Positions 40,890 to 49,129 of a stretch of DNA of 64,000 nucleotides are shown here, piece by piece (positions within the stretch are counted from its first letter, which is position 1; the number at the start of each line of letters is the position of its first letter). Location: assembly GCF_013256425.1 (NCBI RefSeq), contig NZ_CP053904.1, positions 2,728,001-2,792,000 on the forward strand, in the 5' to 3' direction. The notes under the pieces are model-generated. The model had not been told where the DNA came from and made no database searches. It saw only the letters and a list, made by a program, of their open reading frames with translations. This stretch comes from Hymenobacter sp. BRD67. GTDB lineage: Bacteria > Bacteroidota > Bacteroidia > Cytophagales > Hymenobacteraceae. The translations under genes and the position numbers were made by a program.

Positions 40890-41900
40890 TCACACTTGCA
40901 GGACATTAAAATCGCCCACACTCAGGTCGTTGGGGCGGCCGGTGAGGCTGGCGTTGTTGCCAATCATTGAGTTGGTCACGTTGGCATGGCGCACGGTGGC
41001 CGCGCTCTGCACAATGGAGTTCGACAGGCGAGAGTCTTCCACCACCGCGCCCGCGCTAAGCGAGACGTGAGGGCCAACCACCGAATTGGTAATTACTACG
41101 TTCTCGCCCAGGTACACCGGCTCGATGAGTACCGAGTTGGTCACTTTGGCCGAGTCGGCCACGAGCTTTTCGCCCCGCTCCTTCAGGTATTCGAGGTAGC
41201 GCTGGTTGGTGAAGACAGTCGCATCCTTGTTGCCGCAGTCGAGCCACTCGGTTACCTGGCCGGGCACAAACACAGTGCCCTTGTTCTTCATATTTTCGAG
41301 GGCATTGGTGAGCTGATACTCGCCTTTGTCCTTGATGTCGTTATCGAGCAGGTATTGCAGCTCATCGCGCAGGTACTCGCCATCCTGGAAGTAATATATT
41401 CCAATAATAGCGAGGTCGGAAACAAATTCCTGAGGCTTCTCGACAAACTCCGTAATCTGACCCTGCTCGTTGAGCTTCACCACGCCAAAGGGCCGGGGGT
41501 CGGCCACTTTCTGCACCCAGATGGTGCCGGGCACCGAGCTGTCAAGCGTAAAATCGGCCTTGAACAGCGTATCGGCAAAGGCTACCACCAGCGGGCCACT
41601 CAACGAAGGCCGGGCGCACAAGATGGCGTGGGCGGTGCCCAGCGGCTCATCCTGGTAATAAATCGTGCCCTTGGCGCCTACCGACTCGGCAATGGCCACT
41701 AGGCTTTTCTCCACGGTGGCCCCGAAGCGACCAATAATGAAGGCCACCTCCTCTACGGGCTCGCCGCACACGCGGGCAATATCTTCCACGAGGCGCTGCA
41801 CAATCGGCTTACCAGCTATGGGAATGAGGGGCTTCGGTACAGTGAGCGTGTGCGGGCGCATGCGCTTGCCCATGCCGGCCATTGGGACGATAATTTTCAT
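40890..41900 (-). CDS. Sugar-phosphate nucleotidyltransferase with left-handed beta-helix tail
   Basis: 336 residues. The NTP-transferase domain opens with MKIIVPMAGMGKRMRPHTLT and VPKPLIPIAGKP, the nucleotide-binding signature of RmlA/GlmU-type enzymes, with TIYYQDEPLGTAHAI and ADTLFKADF behind it. The C-terminal part (from about residue 255) has hexapeptide-like turns (VLIEPVYLGENVVITNSVVG, SIVQSAATVRHANVTNSMIG) forming a left-handed beta helix. It activates a sugar phosphate (glucose-1-P or similar) with dTTP or UTP. It is the first gene of the operon with the TPR and DUF4292 genes. Confidence 0.9.
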   Translation of the reverse strand: MKIIVPMAGMGKRMRPHTLTVPKPLIPIAGKPIVQRLVEDIARVCGEPVEEVAFIIGRFGATVEKSLVAIAESVGAKGTIYYQDEPLGTAHAILCARPSLSGPLVVAFADTLFKADFTLDSSVPGTIWVQKVADPRPFGVVKLNEQGQITEFVEKPQEFVSDLAIIGIYYFQDGEYLRDELQYLLDNDIKDKGEYQLTNALENMKNKGTVFVPGQVTEWLDCGNKDATVFTNQRYLEYLKERGEKLVADSAKVTNSVLIEPVYLGENVVITNSVVGPHVSLSAGAVVEDSRLSNSIVQSAATVRHANVTNSMIGNNASLTGRPNDLSVGDFNVLQV

Positions 41901-42032
41901 TGGTGTAATTGGGTGGAAGATGTTTTCAGAATTACTAAGTAGCCATACTGGGTTTTACCCAAATCGGTTGGCCAGGCGCATTGGCGCAAAGATGCAGCCC
42001 AAGCCGGGGCCTAGCTTACTGTCGAATGAATT

Positions 42033-43006
42033 TTATCCGCCCAGCAGCTCAATCAGCGTGGCCGGGTCGGCGTTGCCGCCGCTTAGCACCAACACGGTAT
42101 GCTGGCTGGGCGGCAGGCTGGCGCGGTGGCGCAGCAGGGCCGCCAGGGCAGTGCGGCGGTGGGCTCCACTACCAGCCGGGCTTCGAGCAGCAGGCGGCGG
42201 GCGGCGGCCCGCAGCTCGGCTTCGGTCACGGTCACGATATCATCGGCATACTGCCGGAGGTGGGCAAAAGTTAAGTCGCTCACCGCCAGCGTGCGTACCC
42301 CGTCGGCCAGCGTGCGGTTGGTATCGGCAGCGGTCCACTCCACTACCTTGCCGGCCCGCATCGAGGCCTGCGCATCGGCAGCCAGCTCGGGCTCCACACC
42401 AATTACCTTAATGCTGGGCTTCAGGAGCTTGAGCACCGCGGCCATACCCCCCAGCAGGCCGCCCCCGCCCACCGGCGCCAGCACCAGCTCCACGGCTGGC
42501 AGGTCCTGAAAAATTTCCAGCCCTACCGTAGCTTGCCCGGCAATTACGTAAGCGTCGTCGAAGGGTGGCACAAGCACCGGGGGCTCGGCCGCACCGGCCA
42601 GCAGCCGGGCGGCCACGGCCTCGCGCTTTTCATGAGCGGGGTCGTACAGCACTACTTCGGCGCCTAGCGCCCGGGTAGCAGCAATTTTTACCTGCGGGGC
42701 ATTGGTAGGCATGATAATAGTGGCCCGCAAGCCCAGTTGCCGCGCCGCGTAGGCTACACCCTGGGCGTGGTTGCCGCTGCTGTATGCCAGCACGCCCCGC
42801 GCCCGCTCGGCCTGGGTAAGAGCCATAATGCGATTGCCCGCCCCCCGAATCTTAAAAGAGCCAATGGGCTGCAGGCTTTCGGGCTTGAGGTAAACTTGCT
42901 CGGCGCCCAGCTCGGGCAGGGCCATCGGCAATAAGGGCGTGTGCCGCGCCAGACCTTGCAGGCGCAGTTGCGCCTGCCGGGCATCGGCCAGTGTAATCAG
43001 TTGCAT
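42033..43006 (-). CDS. Threonine/serine dehydratase, PLP-dependent (frameshift in assembly)
   Basis: Fold type II PLP enzyme that deaminates threonine or serine, about 324 residues after repair. PLP Lys is in PIGSFKIRGAGN, the Asn loop in YSSGNHAQGVAYAARQLG, and the phosphate-binding glycine loop in APVGGGGLLGGMAAV. There is no C-terminal ACT domain, so it is the short catabolic or serine-racemase-like type rather than biosynthetic IlvA. The frame breaks at 42146-42148; one base more gives PTAALPLAALLRHR and the normal end VLVLSGGNADPATLIELLGG with a stop at 42033, in place of an aberrant Cys/Pro-rich tail. Confidence 0.9.
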
Positions 43007-43123
43007 AAGAAAACGAAATCAGCGTGGGAGCGCAAAGGTGGTGCGGCGGTGCCCAATGCCCCAAGCAGCGGGCACCGGCCGAATAACTGCCCAACCCGCT
43101 TCTGCGTTAGGGCAATGGGCCCT

Positions 43124-43131
43124 TACTTTTG
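43124..43131 (+). promoter_or_regulatory. -7 box of the 127-residue orphan gene
   Basis: TACTTTTG matches TAnnTTTG and ends 4 bases before the ATG at 43136, which implies an almost leaderless message, as at the Fur-family gene. Confidence 0.4.
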
Positions 43132-43135
43132 CGCT

Positions 43136-43519
43136 ATGAACTTCATCTCCGAAATCGAATCCAGCATTCAGGTGCTGTTTGCCACTATCAACAACGGCTT
43201 TGAGCAAGATGCCAGCACTGGTCAGCAGCAGGTAAGCCACTGGTACCAAATGCTGAGCAGCAGCGATAACCCGGCCGTGCGCCTCGTGGTGCAGGAGCTG
43301 GATACGCTCAATGGCCATATGCAGCGCAACGACGTTGCCGCGATGGGCGCTTCCTTTCAAAAGCTGGCCGACCTCACGGCCAAGGCTGCGCTGCCCATTC
43401 ACAGCTTTGAGGGCATGGGCGACAAAATTCGGGAGCTCAGCCAGAAGCTTAATGCCGCTGGCGGCAACCTGCAGATTATTGCCCGGCAGCGCGCGGCTGG
43501 TACTGCTCCCGCTCGCTAA
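43136..43519 (+). CDS. Hypothetical small helical protein
   Basis: 127 residues from the ATG just after the -7 box; the frame is open further upstream but overlaps the promoter and the divergent dehydratase gene. The protein is soluble and almost entirely helical by appearance: SEIESSIQVLFATINNGFEQ, LVVQELDTLNGHMQRNDVAA, MGDKIRELSQKLNAAGG. There are no Cys, no signal peptide and no known motif. A small coiled-coil or helical-bundle protein is all that can be said. Convergent with dut across a long palindrome. Confidence 0.7.
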   Translation: MNFISEIESSIQVLFATINNGFEQDASTGQQQVSHWYQMLSSSDNPAVRLVVQELDTLNGHMQRNDVAAMGASFQKLADLTAKAALPIHSFEGMGDKIRELSQKLNAAGGNLQIIARQRAAGTAPAR

Positions 43520-43530
43520 GGAAGTAATCT

Positions 43531-43602
43531 GCGTAATGAGCGCACGGGGAATACTGTCGTTCGAATAGCAGAACGACAGTATTCCCCGTGCGCTCATTAC
43601 GC
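43531..43602. repeat. 32-bp perfect palindrome with GTCGTTC core between convergent genes (copy 2)
   Basis: Stem GCGTAATGAGCGCACGGGGA... ending GTCGTTC is fully matched on the other side of an 8-base loop; weaker pairing continues outward. It lies 12 bases after the orphan stop and 8 bases before the dut stop. It shares the GTCGTTC/GAACGAC core and position with 24781-24827. Confidence 0.75.
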
Positions 43603-43609
43603 AAATAAC

Positions 43610-44047
43610 TTACTTGCCGGTGCTGCCGTAGCCCCCCGCGCCGCGAGCGGTCTGGCTCAGGCTTTCGGTGGGCTGCCACGCTATTGTTTCGTGGCGGGCC
43701 ACTACCAGCTGGGCAATGCGCTCGCCATCGTGCACGGCAAATGGCTCGTTGGACAAGTTTACCAGCAGCACTTTTATCTCGCCCCGGTAGTCGGCGTCGA
43801 TGGTGCCGGGGCTGTTGACAATGCCGATACCGTGCTTGTAGGCCAGGCCGCTGCGCGGCCGCACCTGCGCCTCGTAGCCGGCGGGCAGCGCCAGGCTCAG
43901 GCCAGTCGGCACCAGTGCCCGCTCCAGCGGGCCCAGCGTGAGGGAGCCATTGGGCAGGTCGGCGCGCAGGTCGAGGCCGGCGGCGTGCGCCGTTTGGTAT
44001 TCCGGCAGCGGATGCCGGGAAGAATTGATGACGGGAATGAGCAGCAT
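43610..44047 (-). CDS. dut: Deoxyuridine triphosphatase (dUTPase)
   Basis: Hydrolyses dUTP to dUMP and keeps uracil out of DNA. About 145 residues, the usual homotrimer length. The five conserved motifs are in order: [10 protein letters not shown] (1), [13 protein letters not shown] (2), [14 protein letters not shown] (3), [10 protein letters not shown] (4) and [11 protein letters not shown] (5). The frame extends upstream to 44089, but that part crosses the terminator hairpin of the preceding gene, so the ATG at 44047 is the start. In relatives dut is grouped with the nucleotidyltransferase-TPR-DUF4292 operon. Confidence 0.96.
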   Translation of the reverse strand: MLLIPVINSSRHPLPEYQTAHAAGLDLRADLPNGSLTLGPLERALVPTGLSLALPAGYEAQVRPRSGLAYKHGIGIVNSPGTIDADYRGEIKVLLVNLSNEPFAVHDGERIAQLVVARHETIAWQPTESLSQTARGAGGYGSTGK

Positions 44048-44078
44048 GTACTCGTAAACTGTTTCTTTTCTAAGAAAA

Positions 44079-44117
44079 AAGACCGTCATGCTTCGCGCGG
44101 GCCAGCATGGCGGTCTT
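44079..44117 (-). terminator. Rho-independent terminator of the oligoendopeptidase gene
   Basis: On the minus strand AAGACCGCCATGCT pairs with AGCATGACGGTCTT (one mismatch) and is followed by a T run. It lies 25 bases past the stop. Confidence 0.78.
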
Positions 44118-44141
44118 ATTATACTGAATTATTTACCCAAG

Positions 44142-45890
44142 TTATAAGGCTGCCATTTCCTCACGCACGAAATCAGCCAGCTGGCGCAGGTAGCTGGTGC
44201 TGAAATCGAAGCGAATGCCGGCGGCGGCATATACCTCGCCAATGGGCACGGTGTAGCCCAGAGCCAGAGCCCGCTGGTAGCCGGCCAGCGCGGCAGCAGG
44301 GTCTTGCCGGAAATTGCGCCACATGGCAATAGCTCCGAGTTGGGCCATCGCATACTCTATATAGTAAAAAGGCACTTCGTAGAGGTGGAGCTGCTTCTGC
44401 CACAGGTAGGGCCGAAAGTGCTCCAGGCCGCTCCAGCTCACGGTACGCTGGTTGAAATTCTGAAAAATCTCGGTCCAGCGCTGGTGGCGCTGCGCCTCGG
44501 TATGCTTGGGGTTTTCGTACACCCAATGCTGAAACTTGTCGATAGTAGCTACCCACGGAAAAGTTTCGAGCACACTTTCGAGATGGGTTTTCTTAGCCCG
44601 GCGCAGCTCGGCGGGGTCCTGAAAAAACACGTCCCAGTGGTCCATGCTCATCAGCTCCATGCTCATGGAGGCCAGCTCAGCCACTTCACTCGGCGGGTGC
44701 TTATCGGCCGAGAGGGGCAGGCGGCGCGTAAGAAACGAATGCACCGCGTGCCCGCCTTCGTGCAGCATCGTTACCACGTCGCGCAGCGAAGAAGTGGCGT
44801 TCATAAAAATGAACGGCACGCCGGTTTCGTCGAGCGGGTAGTTGTAGCCGCCGGGCGCCTTACCCTTGCGGCTTTCGAGGTCGAGGTGCCCCATCTGGCG
44901 CATGGTACGCAGGCAGTCTCCCAGAAAGGGGTCGAGGCGCTGAAAAACCGTGATGGTCTTGTCCAGCAGCTCGGCACCGGTCCGGAACGGATGCAGCGGC
45001 GGCTTGCCGCTGGGGTCCACATCAAGGTCCCAGGGGCGCAGGGCTGGGAGCTTAAGCTCCTGCCGCCGCGCCTCGTCAAACTCGTTGATGAGCGGCACTA
45101 CCGTAGCCCCGATGGCCGAGTGGAAGTCAAAGCAATCCTCCGCCGTGTAGTCGAAGCGCCCCAGGGCCGCAAACATATAGTCGCGGAAGTTGCTGAAGCC
45201 GGCGTTGAGCGCCACCTGGTGCCGCAAGGTCACCAGCTCGGTAAAGAGCTGGTCAAGCGGCTTGCTATCCTGCATACGGCGGGCCTGAATGGCGCGCCAG
45301 GCCTGCTCGCGCACCGGGCGGCTGAGGCTTTTGAGGCGGTCGGCGGCGCGGGGCAGGGTTAGCTCCTCGCCGTCGAGGGTTACGGTCATGGCCCCTACCG
45401 TGGCGGCGTACTGCTGCTGCTTGGTCGAAATCTCGGTTTTAAGAACAATATTATCTTCTCTGTATATTTCCGACGCCCGGCGCACCGAGCGCAGAAATAC
45501 TCCGTAGCGAGCCTGGTCGAGTTCGGGCAGATAAGGACTGGCGAGCAGCTTTTCATTGAGCGCGTGGTCGTACGGGGCAGTCTGGGGCTCGACTTCCTGC
45601 ACAAAAAACTGAAAGGCCTCAGCGCTGGCTTCGTCCTGGGTGTCGCAGGTCATGCGGATGTAGCGCCAGGCCAGGTCCTCGCTCAGCACCGACTCCAGCT
45701 CGGAGCGGTCGAGCAGCCAGCGCTCCAGGGCGGCGGCATCAGCTAGGGCACGGTGCTGCAGTTCCTGAAAAAACGGCTCCAGCGCAGCCCAGTCAGTTAC
45801 GCGAAAATCTTCGGGCAAGTAATGGCGCGGGGGGCGGGCAGTATCAGTGGCCAGCGAAGTAGCCGGGGTATCAAGCTCAGAAAACACCAT
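44142..45890 (-). CDS. M3-family oligoendopeptidase (PepF-like)
   Basis: Zinc metallopeptidase cutting short peptides in the cytoplasm. About 582 residues from the ATG at 45890 (an ATG at 45908 adds six residues). The active site HEGGHAVHSF gives HExxH with the catalytic Glu, and EVAELASMSMELMS supplies the third zinc ligand. The N-terminal half has the helical M3 prodomain. The late YYIEYAMAQLGA helix contains the substrate-binding tyrosines typical of the family. It has its own terminator. Confidence 0.94.
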   Translation of the reverse strand: MVFSELDTPATSLATDTARPPRHYLPEDFRVTDWAALEPFFQELQHRALADAAALERWLLDRSELESVLSEDLAWRYIRMTCDTQDEASAEAFQFFVQEVEPQTAPYDHALNEKLLASPYLPELDQARYGVFLRSVRRASEIYREDNIVLKTEISTKQQQYAATVGAMTVTLDGEELTLPRAADRLKSLSRPVREQAWRAIQARRMQDSKPLDQLFTELVTLRHQVALNAGFSNFRDYMFAALGRFDYTAEDCFDFHSAIGATVVPLINEFDEARRQELKLPALRPWDLDVDPSGKPPLHPFRTGAELLDKTITVFQRLDPFLGDCLRTMRQMGHLDLESRKGKAPGGYNYPLDETGVPFIFMNATSSLRDVVTMLHEGGHAVHSFLTRRLPLSADKHPPSEVAELASMSMELMSMDHWDVFFQDPAELRRAKKTHLESVLETFPWVATIDKFQHWVYENPKHTEAQRHQRWTEIFQNFNQRTVSWSGLEHFRPYLWQKQLHLYEVPFYYIEYAMAQLGAIAMWRNFRQDPAAALAGYQRALALGYTVPIGEVYAAAGIRFDFSTSYLRQLADFVREEMAAL

Positions 45891-45984
45891 AGAACACAAG
45901 TTACGCAAATAATTACCAGTCGTCCGAATATGTTTTACCCTTTGCCTAATAAGCTAATGCGTAGCATATGGTGCTTACTGACTA

Positions 45985-47082
45985 TCAGCCAATTTCGATT
46001 ACTACATCGGCCGTTAACGGATGAGCTACGCAGGTGAGAACATAGCCTTTAGCTAACTCTGAGTCGGAGAGGCCTTCGCGCTCGTCGAGATGCACCTTGC
46101 CGCTGAGGCACTTGCCCCGGCAGGCCGTGCATACGCCGGCCTGGCACGAGTACGGCAGGTCGATATCCTGGTCGAGGGCCGCATCCAGAATAGTCTGCCT
46201 GGCGGGCACCTCAAACACGTAGTCGCTGCCCTCGTACTGCACCGTTACGGTGCGGCTCACCACCTGGCCGTCGTTGGTGCCGGCGAGGGAGTCGCCGTGC
46301 GCATCGCCGGTTTCGGCCGCGTCGGCAGCGGCCAGAAAGCTCTCGCGGCGCACGCGGCTGGCCGGCACGCCCAGCAGCTCCAGGGCAGCCTGGGCTTCGG
46401 TCATCAGGCCTTCGGGGCCGCAGATGTAGTACTCGGCCTGCGGGGCCGGAAACTGGTGCCGCTGCTCCAGCACCCGCAAAATAGTGGTGCGGTTGAGGCG
46501 GCCGGTGTGCTGGTGCGCGGCGGGCGGCCCCAGCGGCTGGCTGTACACGTGCTCGACTTGCAGCCGGCCCCGGCTGCCGGCCTCAAGCTCAGCGAGCTGC
46601 TTTTTAAAGATAACCGTTTCCTCGTTGCGATTGCCATAAATGAGCAGCACGTGGCTCTGCGGCTCTGTGGCCAGAATGGCCTTGAGCATGCTCATCAGCG
46701 GCGTAATGCCTGAGCCGGCCCCGATGAGCACCAGCGAGCGGGCGGCTTTAGGACTGGGCTGCACCACGAAGCTGCCGAGGGGCGGCATTACCTCGTACTG
46801 CTGGCCTACTTTCACATTATCAAGCAGGAAGTTGCTTACCAGGCCGCCCACTACCCGCTTCACCGTGACGGACAGGCGCGGGGCTTCGGCCGGGGTGCTA
46901 CTGAGCGAGTAGGCGCGGCGCTCGGGCCGGCTGCCGGCCGGGCCGCAGGGCACGAGCAGCGTCAGGAACTGGCCGGGCTTGCTGGGTACGGCCTGGCCAT
47001 CGGGCCGCTGCAAATGAATGGTAACGGTATCAGGGGTTTCCTGGGTGAGGGCGACGACGGTGAGCGTCAGGTACAACGACAT
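45985..47082 (-). CDS. Ferredoxin-NADP reductase-like protein with C-terminal 2Fe-2S domain
   Basis: 365-residue electron-transfer flavoprotein laid out like the reductase component PaaE of phenylacetyl-CoA epoxidase. The FAD-binding barrel (about residues 1-105) has RRAYSLSSTP; the NAD(P) domain has LVLIGAGSGITPLMSML and LLIYGNRNEETVIF; the C-terminal plant-type ferredoxin domain has CQAGVCTACRGKC and the distant VLTCVAHP for the fourth Cys. No oxygenase genes are nearby, so a general redox role, for example in fatty-acid or carotenoid modification, is possible. Confidence 0.93.
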   Translation of the reverse strand: MSLYLTLTVVALTQETPDTVTIHLQRPDGQAVPSKPGQFLTLLVPCGPAGSRPERRAYSLSSTPAEAPRLSVTVKRVVGGLVSNFLLDNVKVGQQYEVMPPLGSFVVQPSPKAARSLVLIGAGSGITPLMSMLKAILATEPQSHVLLIYGNRNEETVIFKKQLAELEAGSRGRLQVEHVYSQPLGPPAAHQHTGRLNRTTILRVLEQRHQFPAPQAEYYICGPEGLMTEAQAALELLGVPASRVRRESFLAAADAAETGDAHGDSLAGTNDGQVVSRTVTVQYEGSDYVFEVPARQTILDAALDQDIDLPYSCQAGVCTACRGKCLSGKVHLDEREGLSDSELAKGYVLTCVAHPLTADVVIEIG

Positions 47083-47192
47083 GGGCTAAAGCTGGATAAG
47101 GCCGCAAATTTACGATAACCTCAGCCGGTGACGGAGTGGTTATCATTTTTCAAGGCTACATGTGTTTAACTAACCAGCGCTAGTTTCGTTGC

Positions 47193-47870
47193 ATGATGCC
47201 CGACTTTACCCAGCTGCTGGCCCGCCACCGCGCAGCGTTTGCGCCGCTGTTTCCGTTTTCGCTGCGCGGCCCTCAGGTAGCGCTGCTCGATTTTACGGCG
47301 GCCAACCCGCTCCTCTCCCACCCCGAGCGCCTGCGCGACACCACAGTCTTTGACGAGCTGGTGCGCGAGATGCTGGCCGAGCAGCACGCCACCGTGGGCA
47401 TCGGAGGTTACCTCGAAAACCGGGTTATCTACCGTCGCAGCCCGCACTTCGACGCTGCTACCGAGCCGCGCTCGCTGCACCTAGGCATTGATGTGTGGGT
47501 GCCGGCCGGCACGCCCGTGGCCGCACCGCTGCCCGCCGTGGTGCACAGCCTGGCCGACAACAACAACTTCGGCGATTATGGCCCGACTATCATCTTGCAG
47601 CACGAGCTGGAAGGCATCGCATTTTTCAGCCTCTACGGCCACCTCACGCGCACCGATTTGGCCGGGCTGCGCATCGGGCAGGCACTAGCAGCCGGAGCAG
47701 TGTTTTGCCACGTGGGCCCGCACCCCGAAAACGGCGACTGGCCGCCGCACCTGCACTTTCAGCTGATGCGCGACATGCAGGGCCGCTGGGGTGACTTTCC
47801 GGGCGTGGCCCCGCCCAGCGAGCGGGAATACTGGGCCGCGCTGTGCCCCGACCCCAACGTTTTTATTTAA
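47193..47870 (+). CDS. M23-family peptidoglycan endopeptidase-like protein
   Basis: 225 residues without an obvious signal peptide. The LytM/M23 zinc site is complete: HLGIDVWVPAGTPVAAP (His and Asp), SLYGHLTRTDL and PPHLHFQLMR (His pair). This contrasts with the degenerate EnvC-like protein elsewhere in the window. The N-terminal 90 residues are a specific domain (LLARHRAAFAPLFPFSLRGP) found with this M23 type in Bacteroidota. The lack of a signal makes a cytoplasmic or non-classical location likely, so the substrate is uncertain. Confidence 0.88.
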   Translation: MMPDFTQLLARHRAAFAPLFPFSLRGPQVALLDFTAANPLLSHPERLRDTTVFDELVREMLAEQHATVGIGGYLENRVIYRRSPHFDAATEPRSLHLGIDVWVPAGTPVAAPLPAVVHSLADNNNFGDYGPTIILQHELEGIAFFSLYGHLTRTDLAGLRIGQALAAGAVFCHVGPHPENGDWPPHLHFQLMRDMQGRWGDFPGVAPPSEREYWAALCPDPNVFI

Positions 47871-47907
47871 CAAGTCTGAGACGTTCGAATGGCGCCTATC
47901 GCGCAAC

Positions 47908-48029
47908 CAGAGCAGTTTCGGACTGGCAAGTAGCGCGGACTTTTAGTCCGTGAGTGCTGACGCGTGGTACTCGCGGACTAAAAGTCCGCGCTACTTGCCA
48001 GCCGTACACTGACTGCGAAACTGGTGTAA
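47908..48029. repeat. Dispersed palindrome (GTAGCGCGGACTTT family), copy B, with IS630-like outer end
   Basis: The inner perfect stem GGCAAGTAGCGCGGACTTTT.. (47925-47950 with 47974-47999) is nested in a second inverted pair, CAGTTTCGGACTGGC and the complement of GTGTACGGCTGGC. Read from the right, the outer end CAGTTTCGCAGTCAGTGTAC matches the IS630 copy 1 end closely (18 of 23 positions). Confidence 0.65.
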
Positions 48030-48047
48030 AACGACTGTTAAATTAAA

Positions 48048-49037
48048 TCACTTCTCCCGCTCTATCGTGTAGTTAATCAGCGTTTCGAGCGAGTTGCGCG
48101 CTTCTGATTCCGGGAACTCGCGCAGGATGGCCAGCGCCTCGTCGCGGTAGCGCTCCATGGTGCGGATGGCGTAATCCAGGCCGCCCGACTGCTTCACGAA
48201 GTCGATTACCTGCTGCACGCGGTCGCGGTGGCCGGCGTTGTTTTTCACGTTGTAGATAACGCGGCGCTTGTCGAGCCAGCTGGCCTGCTGCAAGGCGTAG
48301 ATAAGCGGCAACGTCATCTTTTTCTCCTTGATGTCAATGCCCACCGGCTTGCCGATTTCGGCCGTGCCGTAGTCGAACAGGTCGTCCTTTATCTGGAAGG
48401 CCATGCCCACTTTCTCGCCAAAGAGCCGGGCTTTTTCGATGGTGGCCTTGTCGGCGCCGGCCGCCGCCGCGCCCACGGCCGTGCAGGAGGCGATGAGCGA
48501 GGCCGTTTTCTGGCGGATGATGTCGAAATATACCTCTTCCGTAATATCTAGCCGGCGGGCTTTTTCAATTTGCAGCAGCTCGCCTTCGCTCAGCTCGCGC
48601 ACGGCGTTGCTCACAATCTTGAGCAGGTCGAAGTCGTCGTTTTCGAGCGAGAGCAGCAGACCCCTACTCAGCAGGTAATCGCCCACGAGCACGGCTATCT
48701 TATTCTTCCACAGAGCGTTGATGGAGAAAAAGCCGCGCCGGTAGTTGCTCTCGTCCACTACGTCGTCGTGCACCAGCGTAGCCGTGTGCAGCAGCTCAAT
48801 GAGCGCCGCGCCCCGAAACACGGCCTCGGGCAGCGGGCCGGCCGGGTTGGCGCTGCTGGCGCGGGCCGTCAGAAACACGAACATGGGCCGCACCTGCTTG
48901 CCTTTGCGGCGCACGATGTAGCCCATAATCTTATCGAGCAGCAGCACCCTGGTTTGCATCGACTGCCGGAATTTTACTTCAAACTCGGCCATTTCGGCCG
49001 CGATAGGAGCTTGAATTCGGTCGAGCGGATTTGCCAT
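48048..49037 (-). CDS. Polyprenyl diphosphate synthase (trans-prenyltransferase)
   Basis: Makes the long all-trans isoprenoid chain (for menaquinone in Bacteroidota) from IPP and an allylic starter. 329 residues, all helical. The first Asp-rich motif is HDDVVDE, preceded by FRGAALIELLHTATLV; the second is FQIKDDLFDYG. KGKQVRP supplies the IPP-binding Lys/Arg. Octaprenyl/heptaprenyl synthase (IspB/HepT) is the best subgroup by length and lack of bulky residue signatures for short chains. Confidence 0.95.
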   Translation of the reverse strand: MANPLDRIQAPIAAEMAEFEVKFRQSMQTRVLLLDKIMGYIVRRKGKQVRPMFVFLTARASSANPAGPLPEAVFRGAALIELLHTATLVHDDVVDESNYRRGFFSINALWKNKIAVLVGDYLLSRGLLLSLENDDFDLLKIVSNAVRELSEGELLQIEKARRLDITEEVYFDIIRQKTASLIASCTAVGAAAAGADKATIEKARLFGEKVGMAFQIKDDLFDYGTAEIGKPVGIDIKEKKMTLPLIYALQQASWLDKRRVIYNVKNNAGHRDRVQQVIDFVKQSGGLDYAIRTMERYRDEALAILREFPESEARNSLETLINYTIEREK

Positions 49038-49056
49038 GCGGGCGCAATGATACGGC

Positions 49057-49105
49057 CAGTAGCGCGGACTTTACCGTCTGCCGGCCCCTTCGCAAACGCG
49101 GACTA
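49057..49105. repeat. Dispersed palindrome (GTAGCGCGGACTTT family), copy C, partial
   Basis: AGTAGCGCGGACTTTACCGTC is followed by a partial right arm CGCAAACGCGGACTAC, as in copy A. It lies in the divergent gap between the polyprenyl synthase and the hydrolase. Confidence 0.5.
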
Positions 49106-49129
49106 CCGAGTCGGCACTACCTTAGCCGC

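Noticed and set aside
44304..45362. 352-residue open frame opposite the oligoendopeptidase
   Set aside because: Shadow of a conserved M3 peptidase, without a domain.
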